This document shows positions 27,048-35,995 of a stretch of 64,000 nucleotides of DNA, piece after piece. A program made the position numbers and the translations under genes. This DNA is from Planctomycetota bacterium (GTDB lineage: Bacteria; Planctomycetota; Planctomycetia; Pirellulales; Pirellulaceae): assembly GCA_014381825.1 (NCBI GenBank), contig JACNKX010000038.1:62001-126000 (forward strand), in the 5' to 3' direction. The notes beneath the pieces are model-generated. The model was not told the DNA's origin and did no database searches. It was given only the letters and a program-made list of their open reading frames with translations. Numbering within the stretch: position 1 is the stretch's first letter; each line of letters begins with the position of its first letter.

Positions 27048-28883
27048 ATGTCTCAAGTGCTACGACAAGGCACGCTGGTCGCAGCGGTCGCGACAGTGGT
27101 CATGTTCACAAATCTAGGTGGACCAAGGCTCTGGGACCGAGATGAACCTCGGAACGCCGGATGCGCTGCAGAGATGCAAGCACGCGGCGATTGGGTTACG
27201 CCGGTGATGAACGCGGAGTTGCGAACGCACAAGCCGGTGCTGCTCTATTGGTTGATGATGACGGCTTATAGTGTCTTTGGTGTCAACGAGTTCTCAGCCC
27301 GGTTCTGGTCGGCGGCGTTGGCTGTTGGAACGTCACTCTGCACCTACGGGCTGGGTCGACGATTGTTTAACGATCGTGTCGGGACATGGGCCGGTATTGT
27401 TATCGCAACGGTGTTGATGTTCGACGTTGCCGGACGCGCGGCGACGCCAGATTCGACGTTGATATTTTTCTCGACACTCGCGATTACGCTCTACGTCTTG
27501 GGCACATTCCCACACAGCGCACTCGCAGCAACGCTTGCCTCTGACGTTCGCCCGTTCTTTCCGAAATGGCCTTGGGCCCTAGCCATGTACGGCGTTATGG
27601 GAATCGCCGTGCTCGCGAAAGGCCCTGTCGGTCTCATCTTGCCAACCGCCGTTATCGGCATGTTTCTGCTGATTAAGCGACTTCCGATTCGCGACGACGA
27701 GGCCGTCCAGCGGGTATGGTGGCACGCATCGAAACGCGCCGCGAATTGTTTCGGGCCACGACACTTCTTGCGGACTTGTTGGTCGATGCGTCCGATCACG
27801 GCGCTAACGATTTCGCTGGCCGTCGCCCTGCCGTGGTATATCTGGGTCGGCGTTCGTACGGATGGCGAGTTTCTTCGCGGCTTCTTCTTTGAACACAACC
27901 TCGCGCGAGCGACCCAATCAATGGAAGGGCACGGCGGATCGGTTCTGTTCTATCCGGTTGCAATTCTCGTTGGTTTTTTCCCCTGGTCGGTGTTTGCTGT
28001 ACCGGTACTGATCGACTCGATTCGGCACTGCAAAACGAATGCGAAGTGGATCAACGGCTATATCTTTGCTGCGTGTTGGGTCGGCGTTTATGTCGGATTG
28101 TTTTCAGTAGCCAAAACGAAGTTGCCAAGCTATGTAACGCCTTGTTATCCAGCGTTGGCTCTGCTGACAGGATGCTTTGTCGATCGTTGGACGCGGAACG
28201 CGACAGCAACTTCACCGCACTGGCTCCGCGCGGCCTTTGGAATCACGTCGCTAGTTGGCGTCGTGTTCTTGGTTGGAGTTCCGCTCGCGGCGCAGCGATT
28301 CTTGCCAGGTGACGCGTGGTTGGGAGTGATTGGGGTCATTCCATTAGCCGCTGGTGTCATCGCGCTAGTGTATTCCGAAATAAATCAGCCACGGCGGGCT
28401 GCATTCGTGTTTGCAACCTCCTCGGTTCTATTTACAACACTTCTATTCAGCGGCGTCGCAACGAGAGTGGACCGTCATCAACACAACCATTCTCTTCTCG
28501 AGGTGATCGAGGCGCGAGGTGCTAAAGTTGCTTCTTACGGGCTGCTGGAGCCGAGTTGGATCTTTTACGGACGCCGTCCGATTGACGAGTTGATTGTCAA
28601 AGATATTCGAGCGCCGATTCCGACTTGGATCGAACGAGACGGGCAATGGACGCGAAAGCCAGACCTCTCAGTTGACGAGGCCCTAGATCGTGACGACGAG
28701 TGCATGATCATCACTTCGGATCACTATTGGCCGCTGCTGCAAGAGGAGTTACCCGAAGGATACGAGATCCTCGTTACCGTTCCCTACTTCATGCGGAAGG
28801 GCAATCTACTGCTCATCGGACGAACGCGTCCGGCAGAGATCGCAGGTAACGCTTCAATAGATAATTCGAAGCTTCATCGCTGA
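27048..28883 (+). CDS. ArnT-like lipid-linked sugar glycosyltransferase
   Basis: This 611-residue polytopic membrane protein belongs to the PMT/ArnT (GT83) superfamily, which moves a sugar from a polyprenyl phosphate donor onto lipid A, protein or another acceptor at the periplasmic face. The first periplasmic loop has the expected acidic motif (LWDRDEPR) after the first span, followed by the conserved segment HKPVLLYWLM. About a dozen hydrophobic segments follow, including ALTISLAVALPWYIWVG, and there is a soluble C-terminal part of roughly 120 residues. The start ATG at 27048 has a good upstream site (gaggaaagg). The in-frame ATG at 27012 would add a basic, non-conserved leader. The acceptor is unknown: ArnT-type 4-amino-arabinose transfer is one option, protein or glycan modification another. 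Confidence 0.85.
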   Translation: MSQVLRQGTLVAAVATVVMFTNLGGPRLWDRDEPRNAGCAAEMQARGDWVTPVMNAELRTHKPVLLYWLMMTAYSVFGVNEFSARFWSAALAVGTSLCTYGLGRRLFNDRVGTWAGIVIATVLMFDVAGRAATPDSTLIFFSTLAITLYVLGTFPHSALAATLASDVRPFFPKWPWALAMYGVMGIAVLAKGPVGLILPTAVIGMFLLIKRLPIRDDEAVQRVWWHASKRAANCFGPRHFLRTCWSMRPITALTISLAVALPWYIWVGVRTDGEFLRGFFFEHNLARATQSMEGHGGSVLFYPVAILVGFFPWSVFAVPVLIDSIRHCKTNAKWINGYIFAACWVGVYVGLFSVAKTKLPSYVTPCYPALALLTGCFVDRWTRNATATSPHWLRAAFGITSLVGVVFLVGVPLAAQRFLPGDAWLGVIGVIPLAAGVIALVYSEINQPRRAAFVFATSSVLFTTLLFSGVATRVDRHQHNHSLLEVIEARGAKVASYGLLEPSWIFYGRRPIDELIVKDIRAPIPTWIERDGQWTRKPDLSVDEALDRDDECMIITSDHYWPLLQEELPEGYEILVTVPYFMRKGNLLLIGRTRPAEIAGNASIDNSKLHR

Positions 28884-28918
28884 CGGCAACGATGTTTTGG
28901 CGACTCGTTGATATCACC

Positions 28919-28945
28919 AAAACAGCCCTTCTGCGGCAGTGGCTG
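28919..28945 (-). terminator. Terminator downstream of tRNA-Phe
   Basis: Read on the minus strand, CAGCC (28945-28941) pairs with GGCTG (28927-28923), directly followed by TTTTGG. It lies 21 bases past the tRNA 3' end, as expected for an intrinsic terminator. It could also slow transcription coming from the glycosyltransferase gene. Confidence 0.5.
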
Positions 28946-28965
28946 CAAAACGGCTTTTACGCTAG

Positions 28966-29038
<73 letters not shown>

Positions 29039-29571
29039 AGGTCACGACTTACGTCGATTCGTCTTTTGGGTACTACACCCGTTGCTACACGTTTTCTCTG
29101 TTTTCAGCTGTGATTGGTTGCTGAAATGACCGGCTGCTAGTAACAGACCGGGTGCGTCGACCCTGACGTGTTACCGCGAGGCCCAACAACGGCACATTCT
29201 ATCAGCCACCCGTCTGCGGCAAAGTCCCCCAATCGATCCTAGACTACACGGTCTACTGCACCCTCTCGCAAGCCGCGTTTTCCATTGTGGTTACAGATGG
29301 GGAACGGGCCATGAGCGAGGAAACTCAAAGGGCGTCAATTCTACTTCGGCACGGATAATGACGCCGCATTAGTGGAATATTGTGAGGGCAAAGACGACCA
29401 AGTATTGCCGGGAATGTTCCGACCGCACCAGGTTGCTAGGTTTCAATTAGAGTCTCTTTGAGCAAAAAGTACAAAATTCCTCAAGGAAGCGACCCCAGTC
29501 GCGTTCACCGCGCTTTGTGTTTTCGCGGCGAGCGTGGACTAATGTTGAGACGCACGTCTGGATGACGGATA
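29039..29571. other. Intergenic region between tRNA-Phe and the PSCyt1 gene
   Basis: This is 533 bp without an intact gene. The only coding-like signal I see is the integrase-like fragment at 29315-29461. I could not pick a convincing promoter for the tRNA or for the gene at 29572. Confidence 0.6.
29315..29461 (+). pseudogene. Relic of a phage-type integrase N-terminus
   Basis: An open stretch of 48 codons between a TGA at 29312 and a TGA at 29459 has no start codon at its head. Its translation includes KGRQFYFGTDNDAALVEY followed by KDD. It resembles the start of planctomycete tyrosine-recombinase/integrase proteins, which typically read like RGKxYYFGTxxDxDAAL...KDD. The rest of the gene (core-binding and catalytic domains) is absent. 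The nearby tRNA fits a former integration site, although the fragment is on the 5' side of the tRNA, which is not the usual arrangement. Recognition is from memory of the family and not from a search. Confidence 0.4.
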
Positions 29572-32325
29572 ATGAACCCAATGAATACTCGACCGATATC
29601 CGACGTTGCTCGCGCCACTGCCTGCTGTACCGTTGCGCTGCTCGCCTTGCTGTTCCAAGTGTCCCGTGTCAGCTCTGCTACGGACGACCACATTGATTAT
29701 CTGACACAGATCAAGCCCATGTTGCGAGAACGATGTTTCGCATGTCATGGTGCGCTCAAGCAGGAGGGTGGGCTGCGGCTCGATACGGCAGCCTTGGCGA
29801 TCAAGGGTGGTGATTCGGGAGCCGCGATACTGCCGGGCGATGCCGCAGCAAGCGTGTTGCTCGAGCGCGTATCGTCGAGCGATGAGGGCGAACGGATGCC
29901 GCCTGAAGGAGAGCCGCTTAAGCCCGACCAGATCGCGGCATTGCGCGGCTGGATAGTTCAAGAGGCAATCGCTCCGGAGGATGAGCAGGCCGAACGTGAT
30001 CCTCGGGAGCATTGGGCGTTCAAGCCTCCGGTGCGTCCCATCGTGCCGCAAGTTGATCAGCCGACCCCGGAGCAGGCTCGGTGGCAGCGCAATCCCATCG
30101 ATGCCTTCATTGCCAGTGAACATCGGAAACGCGGACTTGCTCCGCAGGCCGACGCGGACAAACGTGTCTGGTTGCGGCGCGTGACACTCGACTTGATCGG
30201 ACTGCCTCCGACGTCGGAAGAACTTGACGCCTTCATCGCCGACGAGTCGTCCGAGGCCTATGACACAATTGTCACGCGATTGCTGAAAACTCCACAGTAT
30301 GGACAACGCTGGGGCCGGCATTGGATGGATATCTGGCGATACAGCGATTGGTGGGGACTCGGAGCCGAAGTTCGCAATTCTCAAAAGCACATCTGGCATT
30401 GGCGTGATTGGATCGTCGGATCACTCAATGAGGATAAAGGCTACGATCAGATGTTGCGCGAGATGCTCGCGGCGGACGAACTCTACCCCAACGATCCGGA
30501 CCTACTTCGCGCGACCGGATTCCTGGTTCGACAGTATTTCATCTTCAATCGTACAACGTGGCTCGACAACACGATTGAGCATTCCGCCAAGGCGATGCTC
30601 GGGCTGACATTTAATTGTGCGAAGTGTCATGACCACAAATACGACCCACTCACGCACGTCGAGTACTACCGGTTTCGAGCCCTCTTCGAGCCATATCAGA
30701 TTCGCCACGATATGGTGCCTGGTCAGACCGACTTTGAGAAAGACGGCATCCCACGAGCGTTCGATGCACATCTTGACATACCCACCTACCTGCACGTGCG
30801 CGGGGACGATCGCACGCCGGACAAGAGTCGCACTCTGGAACCTGGAGTTCCGGCGTTTTTATCTTTGGACGCACTGTCGTTTGCGATCGAGCCGGTTTCC
30901 CTGCCTGTCGAAGCGACATATCCCGGCCTGCGGCCAATCGTCCTCAAGACGCATCGAGAGGCGGCCGAGCAACAGATTGCGTCCGCGCGTGCTGACGTGG
31001 TTGTCGCCGCAAAGAAGCTCGCCGAATCCCAAGCGGCAACCAAGAACGCAACAAATCTACCCGTCGATCAAGCCACGCTTGCAGTTGCGATCGCCGCTCA
31101 AGCTGTGAAGACAGCGGAGGCTCAGCTCGTGTCGATCGAAGCTCGGGCGGCGGCGGATCGAGTTCGCTACACGACTCCCGCGGCAGATTCCGATTCAGCG
31201 ACCAATACACTCTTTCTCGCAGCTTCCAAAACAGAACGCGTTCTCGCTGCATCGCGCGCGGAAGAAGCAGTCCACCGAGCAGAACTCGCGCTCTTGCAAT
31301 CCGCTGCTGACAAAAAGGCCGATGCGGAAAACAAACTCGCCGCCGCAAAGACGGCGTTGGAAACTTCACTTAAGACGATCGACACGCCCAACGAGAATTA
31401 CACGTCATTGCCCGGTGCGAAGAAGACTCAAGAGGACTACCAAAACCGTAACGCGAATGCACCGTACCCGCCCACCAGCTCGGGCCGACGCACGGCGCTG
31501 GCAAAATGGCTGACCGACCCACGTCATCCGCTGCCGGCCCGAGTGGCCATAAATCACATCTGGAGTCGGCACATGGGCAAGCCACTGGTGCCGACCGTCT
31601 TCGACTTCGGTCGCAAAGGCACGCCGCCGACACATCCCGCATTGCTCGACTGGCTGGCTGTGGAACTCGTTGAGCACAACTGGAGCATGAAGCACATTCA
31701 TCGGCTGATCGTGACGTCGCTCGCCTATCGACTGTCGTCATCGAACGCGGGAGTCCTCGACACAACGCTTGCAGCCGATCCAGATAACCACTTCTACTGG
31801 CGCATGAACCCCGTTCGCATGGAAGCTCAAATCGTTCGCGACAGTCTGCTATCGCTGGCCGGTGAACTTGATGTCTCGCTGGGCGGACCGTCCATCGCCG
31901 TCAATGACAAAGCGGCGCGTCGCCGGAGTCTCTACTTCGTGCATTCACACAACGATCAGCAGAAGTTTCTGTCGATGTTTGACGACGCCAACGTGCTCGA
32001 CTGCTACCGGCGGGCCGAAAGCATCGTCCCCCAGCAGGCTCTAGCGCTGGAAAACAGTCCGCTTGTCACCGAGATGGCTGACAAAATTACGCAGCGCATT
32101 AACATAGCGAGCCCAGACACGTCCGATTCTGACTTTTTAAGAACAGCGTTTATAACCATCCTGTCCGTCGAACCAACACCCGATGAACAGGCTGCATTGG
32201 CCGAACTCCTGCAACGAACGACCGAGCTCGCAATAGCCAAAAAGCGAGGTGATCCCGCGACCGCCGCTAGAACGAGCGTTGTTCACACGATTCTCAACCA
32301 CAATGACTTCATCACTGTTCGATAG
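29572..32325 (+). CDS. PSCyt1/DUF1549/DUF1553 planctomycete cytochrome protein
   Basis: This 917-residue exported protein has the multidomain plan characteristic of planctomycetes. After a signal peptide (hydrophobic [11 protein letters not shown], cleavage near VSSA) comes a PSCyt1 c-type haem domain with CFACH (Cys55, Cys58, His59). A DUF1549/PSCyt2 domain starts about residue 175 with NPIDAFI and contains a second CxxCH (Cys349-AKC-His353) followed by DHKYDP. An Ala/Lys/Glu-rich probable coiled coil spans about 460-600. The DUF1553/PSD1 domain begins near 635 ([13 protein letters not shown]) and reaches the C-terminus. Two haem-binding motifs suggest electron transfer in the periplasm. The biochemical role of the family is not established, but such genes are often beside DUF1501 genes, as here (next start 14 bp after the stop). 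Confidence 0.93.
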   Translation: MNPMNTRPISDVARATACCTVALLALLFQVSRVSSATDDHIDYLTQIKPMLRERCFACHGALKQEGGLRLDTAALAIKGGDSGAAILPGDAAASVLLERVSSSDEGERMPPEGEPLKPDQIAALRGWIVQEAIAPEDEQAERDPREHWAFKPPVRPIVPQVDQPTPEQARWQRNPIDAFIASEHRKRGLAPQADADKRVWLRRVTLDLIGLPPTSEELDAFIADESSEAYDTIVTRLLKTPQYGQRWGRHWMDIWRYSDWWGLGAEVRNSQKHIWHWRDWIVGSLNEDKGYDQMLREMLAADELYPNDPDLLRATGFLVRQYFIFNRTTWLDNTIEHSAKAMLGLTFNCAKCHDHKYDPLTHVEYYRFRALFEPYQIRHDMVPGQTDFEKDGIPRAFDAHLDIPTYLHVRGDDRTPDKSRTLEPGVPAFLSLDALSFAIEPVSLPVEATYPGLRPIVLKTHREAAEQQIASARADVVVAAKKLAESQAATKNATNLPVDQATLAVAIAAQAVKTAEAQLVSIEARAAADRVRYTTPAADSDSATNTLFLAASKTERVLAASRAEEAVHRAELALLQSAADKKADAENKLAAAKTALETSLKTIDTPNENYTSLPGAKKTQEDYQNRNANAPYPPTSSGRRTALAKWLTDPRHPLPARVAINHIWSRHMGKPLVPTVFDFGRKGTPPTHPALLDWLAVELVEHNWSMKHIHRLIVTSLAYRLSSSNAGVLDTTLAADPDNHFYWRMNPVRMEAQIVRDSLLSLAGELDVSLGGPSIAVNDKAARRRSLYFVHSHNDQQKFLSMFDDANVLDCYRRAESIVPQQALALENSPLVTEMADKITQRINIASPDTSDSDFLRTAFITILSVEPTPDEQAALAELLQRTTELAIAKKRGDPATAARTSVVHTILNHNDFITVR

Positions 32326-32338
32326 TCTGGATCTTCAA

Positions 32339-33790
32339 ATGAATCACGCAACCTCCAAAGTTGATCCATCACGCCGCACATTTCTCGCCGACTGCGGACT
32401 CGGCTTTACGGGCCTGGCGCTCGGCGCGATGCTGGCAGGCGATGGCGTCCTCAAAGCGAATGAGCGGGAGACCTGGCAGCCACCGGACGGTAAGGCTCAT
32501 TTCACTCCTAAGGCAAAGAGCGTTGTGTGGCTTTTTATGAACGGAGGTGTTTCGCACGCCGAGTCGTTCGATCCGAAGCCGGCGATGACTAAGTATGCGG
32601 GTAAGTCAATTAGTGAGACGCCCTACGCCGACGTGCAGAATCCCGATAAGCTCAACCGACGTGAAGTGGCGTTCAACGTCGAACTGCGGCAGAAGATCTA
32701 TCCGTTGCAGATCGGCTTTCGGAAATACGGCGAGAGTGGCATCGAACTCAGTGATTGGGTGCCGCACATGGGAAGCTGTATTGACGACATCGCTGTGGTG
32801 CGCTCAATGTGGACCACCGACGACAACCACGGAGCCCAGACCCAATTTCATTCGGGTCGACATATGCTTGACGGCGAATACCCCACGCTCGGTGCGTGGG
32901 TGCATTACGGATTGGGTTCACTGAACGACAACCTCCCGCAATTCATCTCGATGGGGAACCGCGAGTACTGGAACGCGAAGGACGGCCATTACCTCGGCCC
33001 CGCGCATGATGCCGTGCCGATCCGCATCGATCCCAATAATCCCCTCGACTATGGCAAGCCTGCCAACGGTCTTTCGCTCGAAGAGCAGCAGCTCAACTTT
33101 GAATACGGAGCGAGGCTAAATCGGCTCAAGGCGATCGAATACCCGAATGATGCCGCGCTGCTGGCTCGCATCAAGGCATATGAACTCGCCTTCCACATGC
33201 AACAATCGGTTCCCGAGGCGCTTGGTTTCAATTCGGAAACGCAGGCGACTCAAGAGATGTACGGTCTTAACGAACCAGCCACAAAAAGTTTCGGTTCGCA
33301 GATGTTGGCAACGCGGCGACTCATTGAACGCGGAGTGCGGTTCATTCAAGTGCAGCATGGAGCCGGTGGAGCTGGAGTGTGGGATGCGCACGGCGGATTG
33401 AAGGCCAATCATGAGCGCAATTTCAAAGCCGTCGATAAGCCGGTGGCGGGTCTGCTGAAAGATCTGAAGCAGCGTGGTCTGCTGGATTCAACGATTGTGA
33501 TCTTTGCGACCGAGTTCGGTCGCACGCCAGCATCGCAAGGTACGGATGGTCGCGACCATCACCCTTACGGCTTCTCAGTCTGGATGGCCGGCGGCGGCAT
33601 TAAAGGCGGCATCGCTCACGGTACCACCGACGAGATTGGCTTCCACGCCGAGGAGCATCGCCACTACGTGACCGACATCCACGCCACGATCCTTAAGCAG
33701 CTCGGGCTCGACTCGCACAAGCTGGAAATCCCCGGTCGCAAACGTCTTGACATCGATCATGGCAACGCGATCGACGAGATCATTGCCTGA
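32339..33790 (+). CDS. DUF1501 Tat-exported protein
   Basis: This 483-residue DUF1501 protein belongs to the alkaline phosphatase/sulfatase-like fold group. The start ATG at 32339 follows the upstream stop by 14 bp. Upstream in-frame codons from 32249 would overlap the previous gene and bury the leader. The leader has a twin-arginine-type motif ([10 protein letters not shown]) and a hydrophobic stretch, so Tat export is likely. Family landmarks are [16 protein letters not shown] near the N-terminus, the central [15 protein letters not shown], and [20 protein letters not shown] near the C-terminus. The catalytic activity of the family is not settled. The constant pairing with PSCyt1/PSD1 proteins suggests one shared periplasmic process. 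Confidence 0.93.
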   Translation: MNHATSKVDPSRRTFLADCGLGFTGLALGAMLAGDGVLKANERETWQPPDGKAHFTPKAKSVVWLFMNGGVSHAESFDPKPAMTKYAGKSISETPYADVQNPDKLNRREVAFNVELRQKIYPLQIGFRKYGESGIELSDWVPHMGSCIDDIAVVRSMWTTDDNHGAQTQFHSGRHMLDGEYPTLGAWVHYGLGSLNDNLPQFISMGNREYWNAKDGHYLGPAHDAVPIRIDPNNPLDYGKPANGLSLEEQQLNFEYGARLNRLKAIEYPNDAALLARIKAYELAFHMQQSVPEALGFNSETQATQEMYGLNEPATKSFGSQMLATRRLIERGVRFIQVQHGAGGAGVWDAHGGLKANHERNFKAVDKPVAGLLKDLKQRGLLDSTIVIFATEFGRTPASQGTDGRDHHPYGFSVWMAGGGIKGGIAHGTTDEIGFHAEEHRHYVTDIHATILKQLGLDSHKLEIPGRKRLDIDHGNAIDEIIA

Positions 33791-33827
33791 TAGGGGCAGC
33801 CGCGCCCCCGCAATATGGGAAAAGATC

Positions 33828-34826
33828 ATGCCGCGTATGCCGAGAGTTAATCGACGCAGTTTTGTCAAGGCAGCGGCGCAATCGGCGACGGCGCTCGGCG
33901 TGCTCCCGACGTCGCTCTTATTGAGCGACCGCGCTGACGCCGCGACCTCTCCCAAACCGCCGCTCATCGACACCCACATGCACGTCTGGGCGAACGATCC
34001 GAAGCGGTATCCTTTCCCACATCCGTATCAGAACGACTTCAAAGACGCGCCGCACGAAGGCACGGTCGAGATGCTGATCGATGACATGGAACAATACGGC
34101 TGCACCCACGCCGTCCTCGTGCAGGTCATTTATCACGGTTGGGACAACACGTACGTCGTGGACTGTGTTAAGCGCTACCCCCAGCGACTGAAGGCACATG
34201 GGTTGATCGATCCCACGGATCCGAAAGTCGCGGACAAGTTGGAATACTGGGTCAAGGAGCACGGTTTGCATGGGATGCGATTCAGCCCGATCTACTATCA
34301 GAACGGCAACCACGGCGGGGACGGCTGGCTTGACGCGGAAGAAACACATCGAGTGTGGCGCAAGGCGGAAGAACTGGGGGCCTTGTTCAACTTCTTTATC
34401 GCACCAAAGCAACTGCCGAAGTTGGAGAAGATGGTCCGGGCGCATCCGAACGTGCGAATTACGTTGGATCACTTCAGCCAGATGAATCTTGGCGACGACG
34501 ATCCCGAACCGGATTTCCGATTACTGCTTGGCATGGCTCGCTATCCGAACGTGTTCGTCAAAGTCTCGGAGCTGACCTCGGTTTCGAAATCCGGCAAGTA
34601 CCCGTTTAAGGATGCTTACCCATACGTGAAACGGGTGTACGAAGCGTTCGGCCCGGATCAACTTCTTTTTGGAACCGGCTACCCTGGTGCAGCCCGCGCT
34701 GCGTACAAACGCCCGACGCTAGGGAACGAAATCGAACTAATTCGAAGAATCCCCTGCTTCTCTGAAGAGGACAGTGAGAAGATCCTCGGACGAAATGCTG
34801 CGAGGGCGTGGGGATTTGAGGCATAA
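33828..34826 (+). CDS. Amidohydrolase_2-family TIM-barrel protein, Tat leader
   Basis: This 332-residue protein starts at the ATG at 33828 and carries a twin-arginine leader (VNRRSFVKAAAQSATALG). The mature part is an amidohydrolase-2 (metal-dependent TIM-barrel hydrolase) fold. It has the first-strand metal motif LIDTHMHVW, a later ITLDHF, and C-terminal EKILGRNAARAWGF, which is typical of the family. At the position where most members have a metal-binding Asp (GSDFP-like), this one has LLFGTGYPGAA, so that Asp is replaced by Gly. I recall the GTGYP variant in other planctomycete members, so it may be a subfamily trait. The gene lies 37 bp after the DUF1501 gene and is probably in the same transcription unit. 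The substrate is unknown. Confidence 0.85.
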   Translation: MPRMPRVNRRSFVKAAAQSATALGVLPTSLLLSDRADAATSPKPPLIDTHMHVWANDPKRYPFPHPYQNDFKDAPHEGTVEMLIDDMEQYGCTHAVLVQVIYHGWDNTYVVDCVKRYPQRLKAHGLIDPTDPKVADKLEYWVKEHGLHGMRFSPIYYQNGNHGGDGWLDAEETHRVWRKAEELGALFNFFIAPKQLPKLEKMVRAHPNVRITLDHFSQMNLGDDDPEPDFRLLLGMARYPNVFVKVSELTSVSKSGKYPFKDAYPYVKRVYEAFGPDQLLFGTGYPGAARAAYKRPTLGNEIELIRRIPCFSEEDSEKILGRNAARAWGFEA

Positions 34827-35090
34827 TCCCAAGCCGTGCTAACTGCGCTGGACATCGGTGGCTACGATGTGCGTTACGAGATCGAGCAGTCCGCCGGCCA
34901 ATTTCTCTGGTTCCAAACCATCAGGTTTGTCGCACATCGATGGGCAACAAGCTCAAGGTGTTGTTCGGTAAAAGCGGCATCCCACAGTGATGGAGCACTA
35001 GCCGAAAGTATCTAGTTATACGGGCTCGCCTAGGTGACTTTTGCGGGCAATTTGCATGCTCTGATCAGTCACCATGCCGAGATCTTCAGG

Positions 35091-35396
35091 TTAAGCTGGC
35101 GCGGGGGAAGCAGGCACGGTCGGCCTGTGCAATCGATGTTCTCGCAAGTGCTTGGAGAACTCATGCGACGCGACTACGACATCTGCGCGTGAAACAAAAT
35201 CTCGCAGCCATCGCTCGTCGTTCGGGTAGTGCCCACCCACAATACAATAGGCGCGAACGACATCTGAAGGAGGAACGTCGATGAAACGCCGCATCCTGAG
35301 AAAGCTGACGAATTTCAACCAACATTGCTTCTCGGTGGCGTACTGACCCTCGTTCACGAGATCTTGAAACGCTTGATCAAGACTAGCGTTTGGCAT
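35091..35396 (-). CDS. Hypothetical protein, 101 aa
   Basis: I do not recognise this protein. It starts with ATG at 35396, behind a good ribosome site (gaggaagtgacag) and a plausible promoter at 35457-35487. The composition is that of a soluble globular protein (LDQAFQDLVNEGQYATEKQCW, later DVPPSDVVRAYCIVGGHYPN), with an HRP/APA-rich tail. There are no membrane segments and no known motif. It stands alone, convergent with the operon on its left. Confidence 0.5.
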   Translation of the reverse strand: MPNASLDQAFQDLVNEGQYATEKQCWLKFVSFLRMRRFIDVPPSDVVRAYCIVGGHYPNDERWLRDFVSRADVVVASHEFSKHLREHRLHRPTVPASPAPA

Positions 35397-35456
35397 CTGT
35401 CACTTCCTCGATAACACGCGATATGGTCTCACTCGTCACACCCCTCGCGCATCGTA

Positions 35457-35487
35457 AGTATAGGCCACGAATTGCTACGCCGGTCAA
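35457..35487 (-). promoter_or_regulatory. Sigma70-like promoter of the 101-aa gene
   Basis: On the minus strand TTGACC (35487-35482) and TATACT (35462-35457) are separated by 19 bases. The -10 box is about 60 bases upstream of the ATG at 35396. Both hexamers are close to consensus, but the spacer is a little long. Confidence 0.4.
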
Positions 35488-35553
35488 CTTTTCGGTGATC
35501 CACCGAACAAGAAAACAAAACGGTCCGGCAAGGAGGGGCAGAATCCTTGACGG

Positions 35554-35616
35554 ACCTAGCGCGACTAGGTGGGGCAGATACCTAGCCTCGCTGCGAAGAG
35601 TATACCTGCGCTAGGT
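35554..35616. repeat. Alternating ACCTAG/CTAGGT inverted repeats
   Basis: Four hexamers occur in alternating orientation: acctag 35554, ctaggt 35565, acctag at about 35580, ctaggt 35611. The first pair makes a tight hairpin with loop cgcga, and the second pair encloses about 25 bases. It could be a protein-binding site or structured RNA. Function unknown. Confidence 0.4.
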
Positions 35617-35995
35617 TGGTGCCACCATCTCACAGAGACTCGCCCGTCAGACCCGTCACCGGGCGATGAGTCCTCGAAATATGCCTACACTAATCAACGG
35701 TTCACAGTGGATGTTAGTCGGAGTGAGGGAGCATCTTGTCGCTGGGGCTTGGGTTAATCTCCTTCTTCACGTTGGCGACTGGTTCGTCTTCTTGCATTTC
35801 GGCGTTTCCGATTGATATCGTAACGCCCTCGCAACCGGGGGCTGGCATTTCCACCTCCGATTAAGTTTGTCGGGAAGATCCCGGAAGCTTATCTTTGGAC
35901 GAAGCAACTTTACGGAACGCTGGGCGCAGGAAACCGGATTCGTGTCGTCAGTAGCGTTGTAGAATGGCGACCGCTGTGACCGAGGTGATTTGACG

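Larger units (their letters stand above)
35397..35995. other. Intergenic region, about 600 bp
   Basis: The region contains the likely promoter of the minus-strand small gene (35457-35487) and a set of short inverted ACCTAG/CTAGGT repeats (35554-35616). Immediately before 35996 is the ribosome site of the next gene (gaggtga). No convincing coding sequence is seen in the rest. Confidence 0.5.
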
